From: Streptomyces sp. NBC_01669
Lineage (GTDB): Bacteria > Actinomycetota > Actinomycetes > Streptomycetales > Streptomycetaceae
DNA: 64,000 nt
Assembly: GCF_026339735.1 (NCBI RefSeq)
Contig: NZ_JAPEQG010000001.1
Span: 6,718,501 to 6,782,500, forward strand
Reading direction: 5' to 3'
Shown: one piece after another, positions 41,001-48,518 of the stretch
Layout of the letters: every line of letters starts with the position of its first letter
How positions within the stretch are numbered: the first letter of the stretch is position 1
Notes under the pieces: generated by a model
The model's input: only the letters and a program-made list of their open reading frames with translations
Databases searched by the model: none
Told to the model about the DNA's origin: nothing
Position numbers and translations under genes: made by a program

Positions 41001-42080
41001 GATCCACTGGTCGGAGCGGGTCCAGTTGAGCGGAAGTCCCTTGTTGGCGGGATGCTGACGGTCCGTCACGTCAACGACGGACTGCTGGACCTTGGAGTCC
41101 TGCGGGGGCGTCGGCTTGGCGCTGAAGAGCCGCAGCTCGGCCAGCTGGGTCAGCGGCTCACCGCTGTTGGCGGTGATGTCCAGCCGGTAGTGCTGGTAGG
41201 CCGTGCTGTTGGTGAACTGGAACTGCCTGGTCTGGAACCGCGACGAGAAGGTCTCGCCGGTCCGGGTGTCCAGGGTCTTCCAGGTCTCGCCGTCCTCCGA
41301 GCCCTGCAGCTTCCAGTCCTTCGGGTCCCGTCCCGAGGAGTCGTTGGCGGAGGTCAACGCGTAGTTGACCACCGCGACGGGCTTGTCCAGCTTCATGGTG
41401 ACCCAGCCGGTCGGCGTACGGGCCAGCCACTTGGTGTCGTTCTTGCCGTCGAACAGCTTGTCCTTGGTCTCGTTCGGCGGATTTTCCCCGTTGGCCGCGC
41501 TCTCGACGACCTTCTCGGGGTCGGGGAGGCCCAGGGCCGGGCGGGTGCCGATCAGCCCGGTGAACCAGGAGGAGTCGGACTGGGCCCGGGCGGCGTCGTG
41601 GACGCCGACGAAGCCGCCGCCGTTGTTGATGTACGACTGGAACGCGGCTTCCTGCTCGGCGTTGAGCGTCACGCCGTCGGCCGACAGGAACACCACCCCT
41701 CGGTACTTGGCGAGGTCGGCGGTGTTGAACACGCTCGCGTCCTCGGACTCGACGACCTTGAACCCGTTCTTCTCGCCGAGGTTCTCGATCGCCGCCGTGG
41801 CCTTGTTGACCGGGTCGTCCTGCTTGGCGGCCGGTCCGTGGAAGACCAGGACGTTCACCTGGGTTTCGGTGGCGGCGCCCTGGTCCTGGCTGGCGCTTTC
41901 GACGGGCGGCTGCGCCTGTGCCTGCACGGAAGGCAGCGTGGACAGCCCCACGGTCAGTGCGGCGCTGGACAGCAGAACGACCGCGCGGCGCCAGGGCCAC
42001 GCGTGACGAGAGGTCCGCGCAGGACGCGACGGCGGTGATCCGCTTCGTCTCGACAGTGCGAACCGGTCTCTCTTGCCCAT
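38037..42080 (-). CDS. Secreted multidomain ThuA / sorbosone dehydrogenase / PKD / DUF1080 protein
   Basis: A 1347-residue exported protein. The leader has a basic stretch (HAWPWRRAVVLLSSAALTVG) and a cleavage site near AQAQP. Domains: ThuA-like first half about 75-200 (VNVLVFHGP, GGGFVGVHDAA); a discoidin (F5/8 type C) domain about 203-320 inserted into it; ThuA second half about 338-450; glucose/sorbosone dehydrogenase-like beta-propeller about 465-960 (GEPHGLTMAPDGKAFYIG, HSCCHAGGGMSFDKDGNLY); PKD about 969-1045 (WEWDFGDGS); a module about 1048-1128 shared with the cupredoxin protein at 44013; and DUF1080 (3-keto-disaccharide hydrolase/LamG-like) about 1131-1347. The make-up suggests extracellular oxidation and cleavage of sugars or glycosides; the substrate is unknown. 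Confidence 0.88.
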   Translation of the reverse strand: MGKRDRFALSRRSGSPPSRPARTSRHAWPWRRAVVLLSSAALTVGLSTLPSVQAQAQPPVESASQDQGAATETQVNVLVFHGPAAKQDDPVNKATAAIENLGEKNGFKVVESEDASVFNTADLAKYRGVVFLSADGVTLNAEQEAAFQSYINNGGGFVGVHDAARAQSDSSWFTGLIGTRPALGLPDPEKVVESAANGENPPNETKDKLFDGKNDTKWLARTPTGWVTMKLDKPVAVVNYALTSANDSSGRDPKDWKLQGSEDGETWKTLDTRTGETFSSRFQTRQFQFTNSTAYQHYRLDITANSGEPLTQLAELRLFSAKPTPPQDSKVQQSVVDVTDRQHPANKGLPLNWTRSDQWINWDPNPIGKVHTIAQVEEEKYKPGLSANGPFHPISWCRDYEGGRSFYTGMGRTEESYTTDTKFQSHLLGAIQWTTGMVRGDCQATIASNYKTERLTAQNQAGKLDQIGEPHGLTMAPDGKAFYIGKAACPSGPISSWNDPKVGLGCGTIHQWDSKTKQVKLLTTLDVMGNRGSGDELVKNEEGLVGIALDPKFEKNGWIYIYWMPHESIDRDKRIGQRTVSRLTYDFATESIDQSTRKDLLHWDTQIHSCCHAGGGMSFDKDGNLYIGSGDSNSSGGSSGYSGNNWTQDYKGVSFQDARRTAGNTNDLNGKIIRIHPEADGTYTIPKGNLFAPGTAKTRPEIYVMGVRNIARLSVDPVHNWLNAGWVGPDAGTPSPELGPAKYETATIITSAGNQGWPYCMGNRQPYRDRSNTDASVLTGWYDCDHLKNESPRNTGLVDIPPARDNMIWYSPQGGGPVFPKRSDGSGVPSYVDSEATYTQPYLKGGGQAIMSGPTYHRSQVDTKSGVAWPAYWEDKWFIGDESNSNNRVAVTVDPDRVKDAGAPAFGEDLRSIIAPGSGSTQLQSWMDAKFGPDGALYMLDYAGGFFSLHSNQKLIRITYQGGPATPKPQDAGARVVTQSKPKTVAFSGAKVGGVAWEWDFGDGSAPSHEANPTHTYADYGTYQAKLTVTYADGEKATATFDVKAGCPAPDARPTVKLLDTDTGVANHRAGGGCTVNDLIDDEASWPNHGEFVSHVNGVVNSLRKEDVLDNRESAAISKAAAQSEIGKIAGYRPLFDGTAASLADWRQAGPGKFSLQPDGTIRSSGGLGMLWYAKQELGDFSVRLQFRDMAPGTGNANSGVFIRFPDPRTPLADRPAGSCGTVGSARTAPEWLAIYCGQEIQIYDGATGEVQKTGSVYNFKPVGLDKAGVTPKGQWNDYEIRAVGQHYTIIRNGVVINEFDNTPGKSSSRAGDPPTDLRQFLSGYVGLQNHSNNDLIDFRNIRVRNL

Positions 42081-42284
42081 GTGTGCTCCTTGACTCGATC
42101 CGGAAACGGAAGAGTGATCAGGGGATGGAGCGAGGGCTGCCGCAGGTGCCCCGCCCGGCATGCGCCGGGCGCGACGGCTTTCGGTGGGCGGTCACGCTGC
42201 CCGGGAAGGACAGGGTGCCGGAGCAGGGAGGCCAGGTTCGCCTCCGGTCCTGGCGGGCGAGGACCGACCGGCGGCAGGTTGGTA

Positions 42285-42322
42285 CACGCCCGTCAGGCCG
42301 TCAGGCAGGCCTGACGGGCGTG
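42285..42322 (-). terminator. Terminator between the laccase and ThuA-domain genes
   Basis: A perfect 15-bp stem (42285-42299 with 42308-42322) lies 43 bases after the laccase stop. It suggests that the downstream ThuA-domain gene has its own promoter in 42081-42284. Confidence 0.75.
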
Positions 42323-42364
42323 GCTTCGGGGGCGGAGCCCCTATCAGGACCCCGCCGCTGCCTT

Positions 42365-43342
42365 CTAGTGGTGGGGCATGCCGCCGGGGACCGAGCCGTC
42401 GGCCTCGGTCACGAGGAAGATCCCGGCCATGCCCATGTCCGCGTGGCTCTGGACGTGGCAGTGGTACATCCAGGCACCTGCGCCGACCCGGGCACCCGCG
42501 ATCACCTGGAACCCGAAGGAGTCCGCGGGGCCGACGGTCTTGGTGTCGATGACCCGGCTCACGTCCTGCGGACCCTGCAGGATCCCGGTGCGGTTGTCCG
42601 CCCAGCGGTGGCCGTGCACATGGAAGGTGTGGAAGAAATCCCCGTGGGTGATGACGATGAACTCCACCCGCTCGCCGCGGACGGCCGTGAAGGTGGGGGT
42701 GTCGTGGTGGGCCTTGTTGTTGATCGTCATGTCGTTGAACACGACCGTGAACTGCTTGTCGGGCAGCACGTCGCCCTTGCGGCGCACGATCACGGGGCCG
42801 TACAGGCCCTTCTTGAGGCCGCCCGTGCCGTGTTCGGTCCCCACGTTGTGATCGTGATAGTGCCAGTAGCCCGCGCTGCCGGCCTCCCACGTCCCGTCGC
42901 GATTCGGCCCCGGGGCGTGGGTGCGCCAGACGTAGGTCCGTCGGCCGCCCGGCTCGACAACGCTGTCATTCATCTTGGTGCCGTCGCTGGCGACGTCGTA
43001 GTCCACACCGTGCACGTGCAGACTCGCGGCGACGTCCAGGTTGTTGACGACCTGGATGCGCATCGTGTCGCCCTCGGTCAGCTCGATGAGCGGGCCGGGA
43101 ATCGACGCCTTACCGGGCTCCAGGCCGTAGCCCATCTCCCCGTTCGGCAACTTCTCCATGTACAGCGTCAGCTCACGGACGGTGCCCTTGTCGTTTCCTT
43201 GACCGCTTCCTTCACCGGGCTTGTCCTTCGGCGCGGCGGCGGAGGCGCCGAGCACCGTGGGAACGACCGCCGCGGCGGCCGCGCCGGTGGCGAACGCTCG
43301 CCGGGAGAAGAAGCGTCTCGTGCCTGCGCCTGAGTCGGTCAT
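42365..43342 (-). CDS. Tat-exported two-domain laccase (small laccase, multicopper oxidase)
   Basis: A 325-residue precursor of a two-domain multicopper oxidase like Streptomyces SLAC/EpoA. The twin-arginine leader is RRFFSRRAFATGAAAAAVV, so the enzyme folds and takes copper in the cytoplasm. Copper ligands are all present: HVHG (about 108), YWHYHDHN (about 162), FFHTFHVHGHRW (about 238) and MYHCHVQSHADMGM (about 297), giving the trinuclear centre and type 1 site in the trimer. It oxidises phenols and reduces oxygen to water. ATG 43342 is chosen because it yields a standard Tat leader. It is divergent from the cupredoxin gene and upstream of the ThuA-domain gene. Confidence 0.93.
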   Translation of the reverse strand: MTDSGAGTRRFFSRRAFATGAAAAAVVPTVLGASAAAPKDKPGEGSGQGNDKGTVRELTLYMEKLPNGEMGYGLEPGKASIPGPLIELTEGDTMRIQVVNNLDVAASLHVHGVDYDVASDGTKMNDSVVEPGGRRTYVWRTHAPGPNRDGTWEAGSAGYWHYHDHNVGTEHGTGGLKKGLYGPVIVRRKGDVLPDKQFTVVFNDMTINNKAHHDTPTFTAVRGERVEFIVITHGDFFHTFHVHGHRWADNRTGILQGPQDVSRVIDTKTVGPADSFGFQVIAGARVGAGAWMYHCHVQSHADMGMAGIFLVTEADGSVPGGMPHH

Positions 43343-44012
43343 CGCTCTCCAATCCTCGAAACGCGAAGGTGCCCGAAGGCGTCTCGTGGTCGTGGTGTGA
43401 GTCGCCGCCGACGGCAGCTGTCCCGTCACGGCGGTACGCGGTGGTGCGCCGGGCGTTCGGCCCCGCGAGACAGGCGGGGCGGTCGCCGGACCGAACTCCG
43501 GTGGAGACGGTCCGACTTGGCCGGACCCCGGTGGAAGCGGTCCGGCTTGGCTCGCTGTGCCGGCTACGGCCGGGATCGGTTCGGCTGGGCGAAGGGGATT
43601 CGCCTCGGGACCTGGACACCGTAGCGAGCACGCATCCAGTTTTTCCAGACTCAGGTCAAAGTTGGTTGGATTCTTGTCATAGGTCTTGGCGGATAGTCAA
43701 AAGACCCGCTAACTTCCCCTCGTTGCCGCATTGAAAGAGGTTGCGTGAACCCCGCCCTCGGGTTCGCGGTGCCAGCGGCCTCGCAGCGACAGGGGCGGAT
43801 GCCGCCTGTGCGTGAGTGACGGCGGCCCCCGCCGTCGTCGCGCGCGGGCGATCAACCGAAGCGCGGCACTCGCCCCGTTCCGTCCAGGGCGCCGGTCCGG
43901 TGAGCGGAGTACTCGCGTCTCGAACGCGCTCATCCCGGCGGCTGATCGTCCACCCGGCGGGACCGCGAGTCCTGCGCGGTGCCGCACAAGCGAATTCCCG
44001 GAAGGTGCAGCG
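43343..44012. other. Divergent regulatory region between laccase and cupredoxin genes
   Basis: A 670-base gap with no supported gene. It contains an approximate 30-base tandem repeat (43498-43557) and an AT-richer central stretch at about 43630-43730 that should hold the two promoters. An open frame runs rightward through the last 200 bases in phase with the cupredoxin gene but is Arg-rich and lacks family sequence. Confidence 0.55.
43498..43557 (+). repeat. Two copies of an approximately 30-base repeat
   Basis: Unit 1 (43498-43527) begins CCGGTGGAGACGGTCCGACT and unit 2 (43528-43557) begins CCGGTGGAAGCGGTCCGGCT. They lie in the divergent promoter region and could be simple slippage or regulator sites. 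Confidence 0.6.
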
Positions 44013-46220
44013 GTGTTCAGAAGACTGCTCCATGCCCAAACGGATCCGCCCCCCTCAAGATCCGCGCTACGTGACCGATTCAGCGAGCATCCGATGCTGA
44101 TGGCGCTGATGGCCGTTGTCTTCACAGCTTTCGCATTGGCCGTTCCGGCCGCGTACGCGGCGGTGAACCGCGCTGAGGAGCCCGCAGCGACCCAGGTGCT
44201 CACCTGGACGGCCGGCGACGATTACATGAAGTACACGTCAGCCCCCACCACCGCGGTGGCGGGCAAGGCGACCATTGTGTTCGAGAGCAGCGCGGCGACC
44301 GGCAACACGACGGGGTTGACGCACACCCTGACGTTCGACGTCTCGAACACCGACTACAACAACGACGTCAGCCTCAACATCCTGGCGAGCCCCTTCGACT
44401 CCCAGGGAGGCAGGCACACGGCCGAAGTCACCCTCACGCCTGGCGTCTACCGCTACTTCTGCGCGATGCCGGGCCACCAGATGATGACGGGTGAGCTCAT
44501 TGTCACCGCCGCGCCCGGCGACGACACCACTGCGCCGGACACGTCAGCGACGGTGTCGGGGACGAAGGACTCCGCCGGGAACTACGTCGGCAGCGCGAAC
44601 GTGACGCTGACCGCTTCGGACGCGGAGTCCGGTGTGGCCGGGATCGAGTACTCGCTCGACGGCGCGTCGTACGGCAACTACGCGGCGCCAGTTGCGGTGA
44701 ACAGTGTGGGTCGGCACACGCTGAGCTACCGAGCGACGGACAAGGCGGGCAACATCTCGCCGGTGAAATCGGTGGAGTTCACTGTCGTGGCACCCGAGCC
44801 GCCGAAGGACACCACGCCACCCGACACCTCCGCGACGGTGTCCGGAACCAAGGACTCCGCCGGGAATTACGTGTCCAGCGCGACGGTCGCAGTGACTGCT
44901 TCCGATGCCGAGTCGGGTGTGGCCGGGATCGAGTACTCGCTCGACGGCGCGTCGTACGGCAACTACGCGGCGCCAGTTGCGGTGAACAGTGTGGGTCGGC
45001 ACACGCTGAGCTACCGAGCGACGGACAAGGCGGGCAACATCTCGCCGGTGAAATCGGTGGAGTTCACTGTCGTGGCACCCGAGCCGCCGAAGGACACCAC
45101 GCCACCCGACACCTCCGCGACGGTGTCCGGAACCAAGGACTCCGCCGGGAATTACGTGTCCAGCGCGACGGTCACAGTGACTGCTTCCGACGCCGAGTCG
45201 GGCGTGGCCGGGATCGAGTACTCGCTCGACGGCGCGTCGTACCGCAACTACGCGGCGCCAGTTGCGGTGAACAGTGTGGGCCGGCACACGCTGACCTACC
45301 GAGCGACGGACAAGGCGGGCAACATCTCGCCGGTGAAATCGGTGGAGTTCACTGTCGTGGCACCCGAGCCGCCGAAGGACACCACGCCACCCGACACCTC
45401 CGCGACGGTGTCCGGAACCAAGGACTCCGCCGGGAATTACGTGTCCAGCGCGACGGTCACAGTGACTGCTTCCGACGCCGAGTCGGGCGTGGCCGGGATC
45501 GAGTACTCGCTCGACGGCGCGTCGTACCGCAACTACGCGGCGCCAGTTGCGGTGAACAGTGTGGGCCGGCACACGCTGACCTACCGAGCGACGGACAAGG
45601 CGGGCAACACCTCGCCGGCGCAGTCGGTGGAGTTCACCGTCGTGGCGGCTCCGCCCGAGGACAGGACGCCGCCGCAGGTGTCGGCCTCCGTATCCGGCAC
45701 GAAGAACGACTCCGGTGACTACGTCGGCAGTGCGACGGTGACGGTGACGGCTTCGGACGCGGAGTCGGGTGTGGCCAGGATCGAGTACTCCCTCGACGGC
45801 GGCTCCTACCTGCAGTACTCCGCCCCGGTGGCGATCGACAGAGCCGGGAGCCACACCTTGCTCTACCGGGCCAGCGACAAGGCCGGCAACACCTCCACGC
45901 CGCAGTCGCTGTCCCTCACCATCGTCGACAGCAAGCCGCCGACCGACTGTCCTGAAACGGACGACCGCTCCACCGTGTTCACCGGCTCGATCAACACCGG
46001 TGTCCCGAACCGCGTCACGACCAACGGCTGCACGGTCAACGAGCTGATCGAGGATCACCGGGCCTGGAAGAACCACGGCGCGTTCGTCTCCCACGTCGGG
46101 GAGATCGTCACGACGCTGCGGAAGGAGGGAGTCCTCGACCAGCGGGAGGCCGCCCTGATCAAGAAGGCGGCCGGCCAGTCCGACGTCGGCATGCCGAACC
46201 ACAGTCTTGCCGGTCGCTGA
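44013..46220 (+). CDS. Secreted cupredoxin protein with five Ig-like (OmpL47-type) repeats
   Basis: A 735-residue exported protein. The hydrophobic leader at about 28-50 (MALMAVVFTAFALAVPAAYA) is followed by a plastocyanin-like cupredoxin domain (about 55-168) with type 1 copper ligands: the His of LTHTLTF (about 103), C150, H155 and M158 in YFCAMPGHQMM. Five roughly 95-residue repeats (about 170-640) each contain VTASDAESGVAGIEYSLDG and YRATDKAGN, the OmpL47/Ig-like pattern. The C-terminal 75 residues (GCTVNELIEDHRAWKNHGAF, then SHVGEIVTTLRKEGVLDQRE) duplicate a module in the ThuA-domain protein. GTG 44013 has GGAAGG upstream. A likely electron carrier displayed outside the cell (inference). 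Confidence 0.88.
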   Translation: MFRRLLHAQTDPPPSRSALRDRFSEHPMLMALMAVVFTAFALAVPAAYAAVNRAEEPAATQVLTWTAGDDYMKYTSAPTTAVAGKATIVFESSAATGNTTGLTHTLTFDVSNTDYNNDVSLNILASPFDSQGGRHTAEVTLTPGVYRYFCAMPGHQMMTGELIVTAAPGDDTTAPDTSATVSGTKDSAGNYVGSANVTLTASDAESGVAGIEYSLDGASYGNYAAPVAVNSVGRHTLSYRATDKAGNISPVKSVEFTVVAPEPPKDTTPPDTSATVSGTKDSAGNYVSSATVAVTASDAESGVAGIEYSLDGASYGNYAAPVAVNSVGRHTLSYRATDKAGNISPVKSVEFTVVAPEPPKDTTPPDTSATVSGTKDSAGNYVSSATVTVTASDAESGVAGIEYSLDGASYRNYAAPVAVNSVGRHTLTYRATDKAGNISPVKSVEFTVVAPEPPKDTTPPDTSATVSGTKDSAGNYVSSATVTVTASDAESGVAGIEYSLDGASYRNYAAPVAVNSVGRHTLTYRATDKAGNTSPAQSVEFTVVAAPPEDRTPPQVSASVSGTKNDSGDYVGSATVTVTASDAESGVARIEYSLDGGSYLQYSAPVAIDRAGSHTLLYRASDKAGNTSTPQSLSLTIVDSKPPTDCPETDDRSTVFTGSINTGVPNRVTTNGCTVNELIEDHRAWKNHGAFVSHVGEIVTTLRKEGVLDQREAALIKKAAGQSDVGMPNHSLAGR
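44517..45930 (+). repeat. Tandem 285-base coding repeats
   Basis: Five in-frame units with a 285-base period; units at 44802-45086, 45087-45371 and 45372-45656 are nearly identical at the DNA level, including synonymous positions, while the first and last have diverged. They encode the Ig-like repeats of the cupredoxin protein. Confidence 0.9.
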
Positions 46221-46520
46221 GTCACGGCTGGGCCGTGACGCCGCCTGAGTCGTGTGCCTCGGCCGGCAGCGGTCCAGCGCACCAAAACCGATGGGGTGGA
46301 GAGCTGGACGGCTCCACCCCATCGGGCCTGGCCGCCTGTGCAAGAGTCTGGGCGGCAACGAGACTGTGCTGCTTCGAACCGGCTTTGTCCATCTGCTGAT
46401 GAAAGTCCTGTAACTCTGCACAAGTTTCTTTTGCCGTCGAGGTCACGGTGCTACGGTCCGGTAGAAGTCGCGCCCCCAAGCACCGGGCATGCGAACGGCT
46501 CTGACCACGACGGGGGCGGC
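46221..46520 (+). other. Intergenic region before the ROK gene
   Basis: A 300-base gap with a terminator at 46290-46323 and, from about 46380 to 46480, an AT-richer stretch (CACAAGTTTCTTTTGCCG) that probably holds the ROK promoter. No gene is seen. Confidence 0.5.
46290..46323 (+). terminator. Terminator after the cupredoxin gene
   Basis: A perfect 12-bp stem GATGGGGTGGAG/CTCCACCCCATC (46290-46301 with 46312-46323), 70 bases past the stop. Confidence 0.8.
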
Positions 46521-47711
46521 GTGAGGAGTACGACGGTTCGACCGGCCAATATGCATCAGGCCCGGCTGCTCCGACTCCTGCGCGACCTCGGCCCGCAGTC
46601 CCGGGTCGCCCTGGGGGACCTGGTCGAGCTGTCGCGCTCCAAGCTCGCGTTCGAGATCGACCGGCTGCTGGAAACCGGTCTGGTCGTCCCGGACGGCCTC
46701 GCCGCCTCCCGCGGCGGCCGCCGCTCGCACAACGTCCGGGTTGCCCCGTCGCTGCGGTTTCTCGGCGTGGACATCGGCGCCACCTCCGTGGATGTCGCGG
46801 TCACCAACGCCGAGTTGGAGGTCCTCGGCCACGTGGCCGAGCCGCTGGACGTGCGCGACGGCCCGGTCGCGGTCTTCGAGCGGGTGCTGGCGTTGGTCGG
46901 CAAGCTGCGCGAGGCGACGTCGGCGGAACACTTCGACGGTGCCGGGATCGGCGTGCCGGGACCTGTCCGGTTCCCGGAGGGTGTCCCCGTCGCGCCGCCG
47001 ATCATGCCCGGGTGGAACGGCTTCCCCGTCCGCGAGGCGATGAGCCAGGAGCTCGGGTGCCCCGTCCTCGTCGACAACGATGTGAACCTGATGGCCCTGG
47101 GCGAGCAGCAGGCCGGTGTCGCCCGGTCCGTACGTGACTTCTTGTGCGTGAAGCTCGGCACCGGCATCGGCTGCGGCATCGTCGTCGGCGGCGAGGTCCA
47201 CCGCGGTATCACCGGCAGTGCCGGCGACATCGGCCACATCCAGGTGGACCCGGACGGGCCGCGGTGCGCCTGCGGCAACACCGGTTGCCTGGAGGCCTAC
47301 TTCGGCGGGAACGCCCTCGTACGCGACGCGACCGCGTTCGCCCAGTCCGGCCGCTCGACGGAGCTGGCCGGACGGCTCGCATCGGCCGGGAGGCTGACCC
47401 CCGAGGACGTGTCGGCCGCCGCGGGCGCCGGGGACGCCGCGGCCCTGGATCTGATCCGCTGGGGAGGCAACCGTACCGGTCAGGTCATCGCCGGCCTGGT
47501 CAGCTTCTTCAACCCCGGCCTGGTGGTCATCGGAGGAGGGCTCACCGGACTGGGCCACAACCTCCTGGCGAGCATCCGCACCCAGGTCTACGGACAGTCC
47601 CTGCCGTTGGCGACCGGCAACCTGCCGATCGTGCTCGGCGAACTCGGCCAGGTAGCCGGCGTCGTCGGCGCCGCCCGGCTGATCAGCAACCACATCTTCT
47701 CACCGGCCTGA
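46521..47711 (+). CDS. ROK-family transcriptional regulator
   Basis: A 396-residue ROK (repressor/ORF/kinase) protein with an N-terminal winged helix (about 10-75: MHQARLLRLLRDLGPQSRVA and LSRSKLAFEIDRLLETGLVV) and a sugar-kinase-like domain. The ATP motif DIGATSVDVAVTN, the catalytic-loop Asp in VLVDNDVNLMALGE, the ROK signature GDIGHIQVDPDGPRCACGNT and its zinc cysteines (CACGNTGC) are present. It is probably a sugar-responsive repressor. GTG 46521 follows GGGGG; ATG 46551 is an alternative. It adjoins the sugar-oxidation and copper-protein genes and may control them. Confidence 0.9.
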   Translation: MRSTTVRPANMHQARLLRLLRDLGPQSRVALGDLVELSRSKLAFEIDRLLETGLVVPDGLAASRGGRRSHNVRVAPSLRFLGVDIGATSVDVAVTNAELEVLGHVAEPLDVRDGPVAVFERVLALVGKLREATSAEHFDGAGIGVPGPVRFPEGVPVAPPIMPGWNGFPVREAMSQELGCPVLVDNDVNLMALGEQQAGVARSVRDFLCVKLGTGIGCGIVVGGEVHRGITGSAGDIGHIQVDPDGPRCACGNTGCLEAYFGGNALVRDATAFAQSGRSTELAGRLASAGRLTPEDVSAAAGAGDAAALDLIRWGGNRTGQVIAGLVSFFNPGLVVIGGGLTGLGHNLLASIRTQVYGQSLPLATGNLPIVLGELGQVAGVVGAARLISNHIFSPA

Positions 47712-47792
47712 CGCTTCGATACGCGGCCGGAACCCGGGGGTGAGGCGGGCCCCGCGACGTACCGCGCCTTGAAAGTGGGGCCGACCGGAGCG

Positions 47793-48281
47793 CTACTGAA
47801 TCCTGCGTTCAGCCCCGGCCCACGCCCGGTCGCGCAGGACGAACTTCTGGATCTTGCCGGTGGAGGTCTTGGGCAGCTCCCCGAACACCACGTGCTTGGG
47901 CGCCTTGAAGCGGGCCGGCCGGACCCGGACGAACTCGATGATCTCGGCCTCGGTGACCCCGACGCCGCCCAGCAAGCTCACATACCCGGCAGGCACCTCC
48001 CCCCAGCGCTCGTCGGGTACCGCGATGACCGCGACCTCCGAGACGGCCGGACGGTCGGCGATGACCCGCTCGACCTCGACCGACGCAACGTTCTCTCCGC
48101 CAGAGATGATCACGTCCTTGCTGCGGTCGTGCAGTTCGATGTACCCGTCCGGGTGCACGACGCCGAGGTCGCCAGTGCGGAACCAGCCGTCCGGCGGGGC
48201 CTTCCTGCCGGTGTACCTGTCCCCGGTCCGGACCCGGCGCACCCTCCCGGAGGAGACCGTCCGGCCGAAGGAGGTTCCCAT
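47793..48281 (-). pseudogene. C-terminal remnant of an AMP-forming acyl-CoA synthetase
   Basis: About 140 recognisable residues of an adenylate-forming enzyme: GWFRTGDLGVVHPDGYIEL, DRSKDVIISGGENVASVEVE, DERWGEVPAGYVSLL and the C-terminal catalytic Lys region PKTSTGKIQKFVLRDRAW. The whole N-terminal two-thirds (AMP-binding P-loop) is absent. The first 20 or so codons look unrelated (Arg/Gly-rich), marking the break near 48230. It lies at the right edge of the compositionally distinct island and is probably a rearrangement scar. Confidence 0.82.
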
Positions 48282-48518
48282 GGCCGGCAGACCTGTACGC
48301 CCGGCGCGCTGACCCCACCGCCCCTGCCGCCCCCGCCGCGGCCCCGTCGGCGGAGCCCCCGCGGATCCGTTCGCGGAGGCAGCGACGACGACCGAGAAGG
48401 AGCCGCGTACCCGTGCCCGGCCGCCGACCGGAGCCCGACCGTGATCGGAAAGGGTAGATTTCGGTCAGATCCTCCTGACACGGACCCATGCCCACAGGGC
48501 GGGCGTATCGTCCGGCCC

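Noticed and set aside
39723..42038. A 771-codon plus-strand frame opposite the ThuA-domain gene
   Set aside because: Shadow of the minus-strand gene; low-complexity Gly/Val/Asp composition and no start context.
44517..45930. Regular repeats considered as a CRISPR array
   Set aside because: The period is 285 bases, units are coding and in frame, and there are no short repeats with unique spacers.
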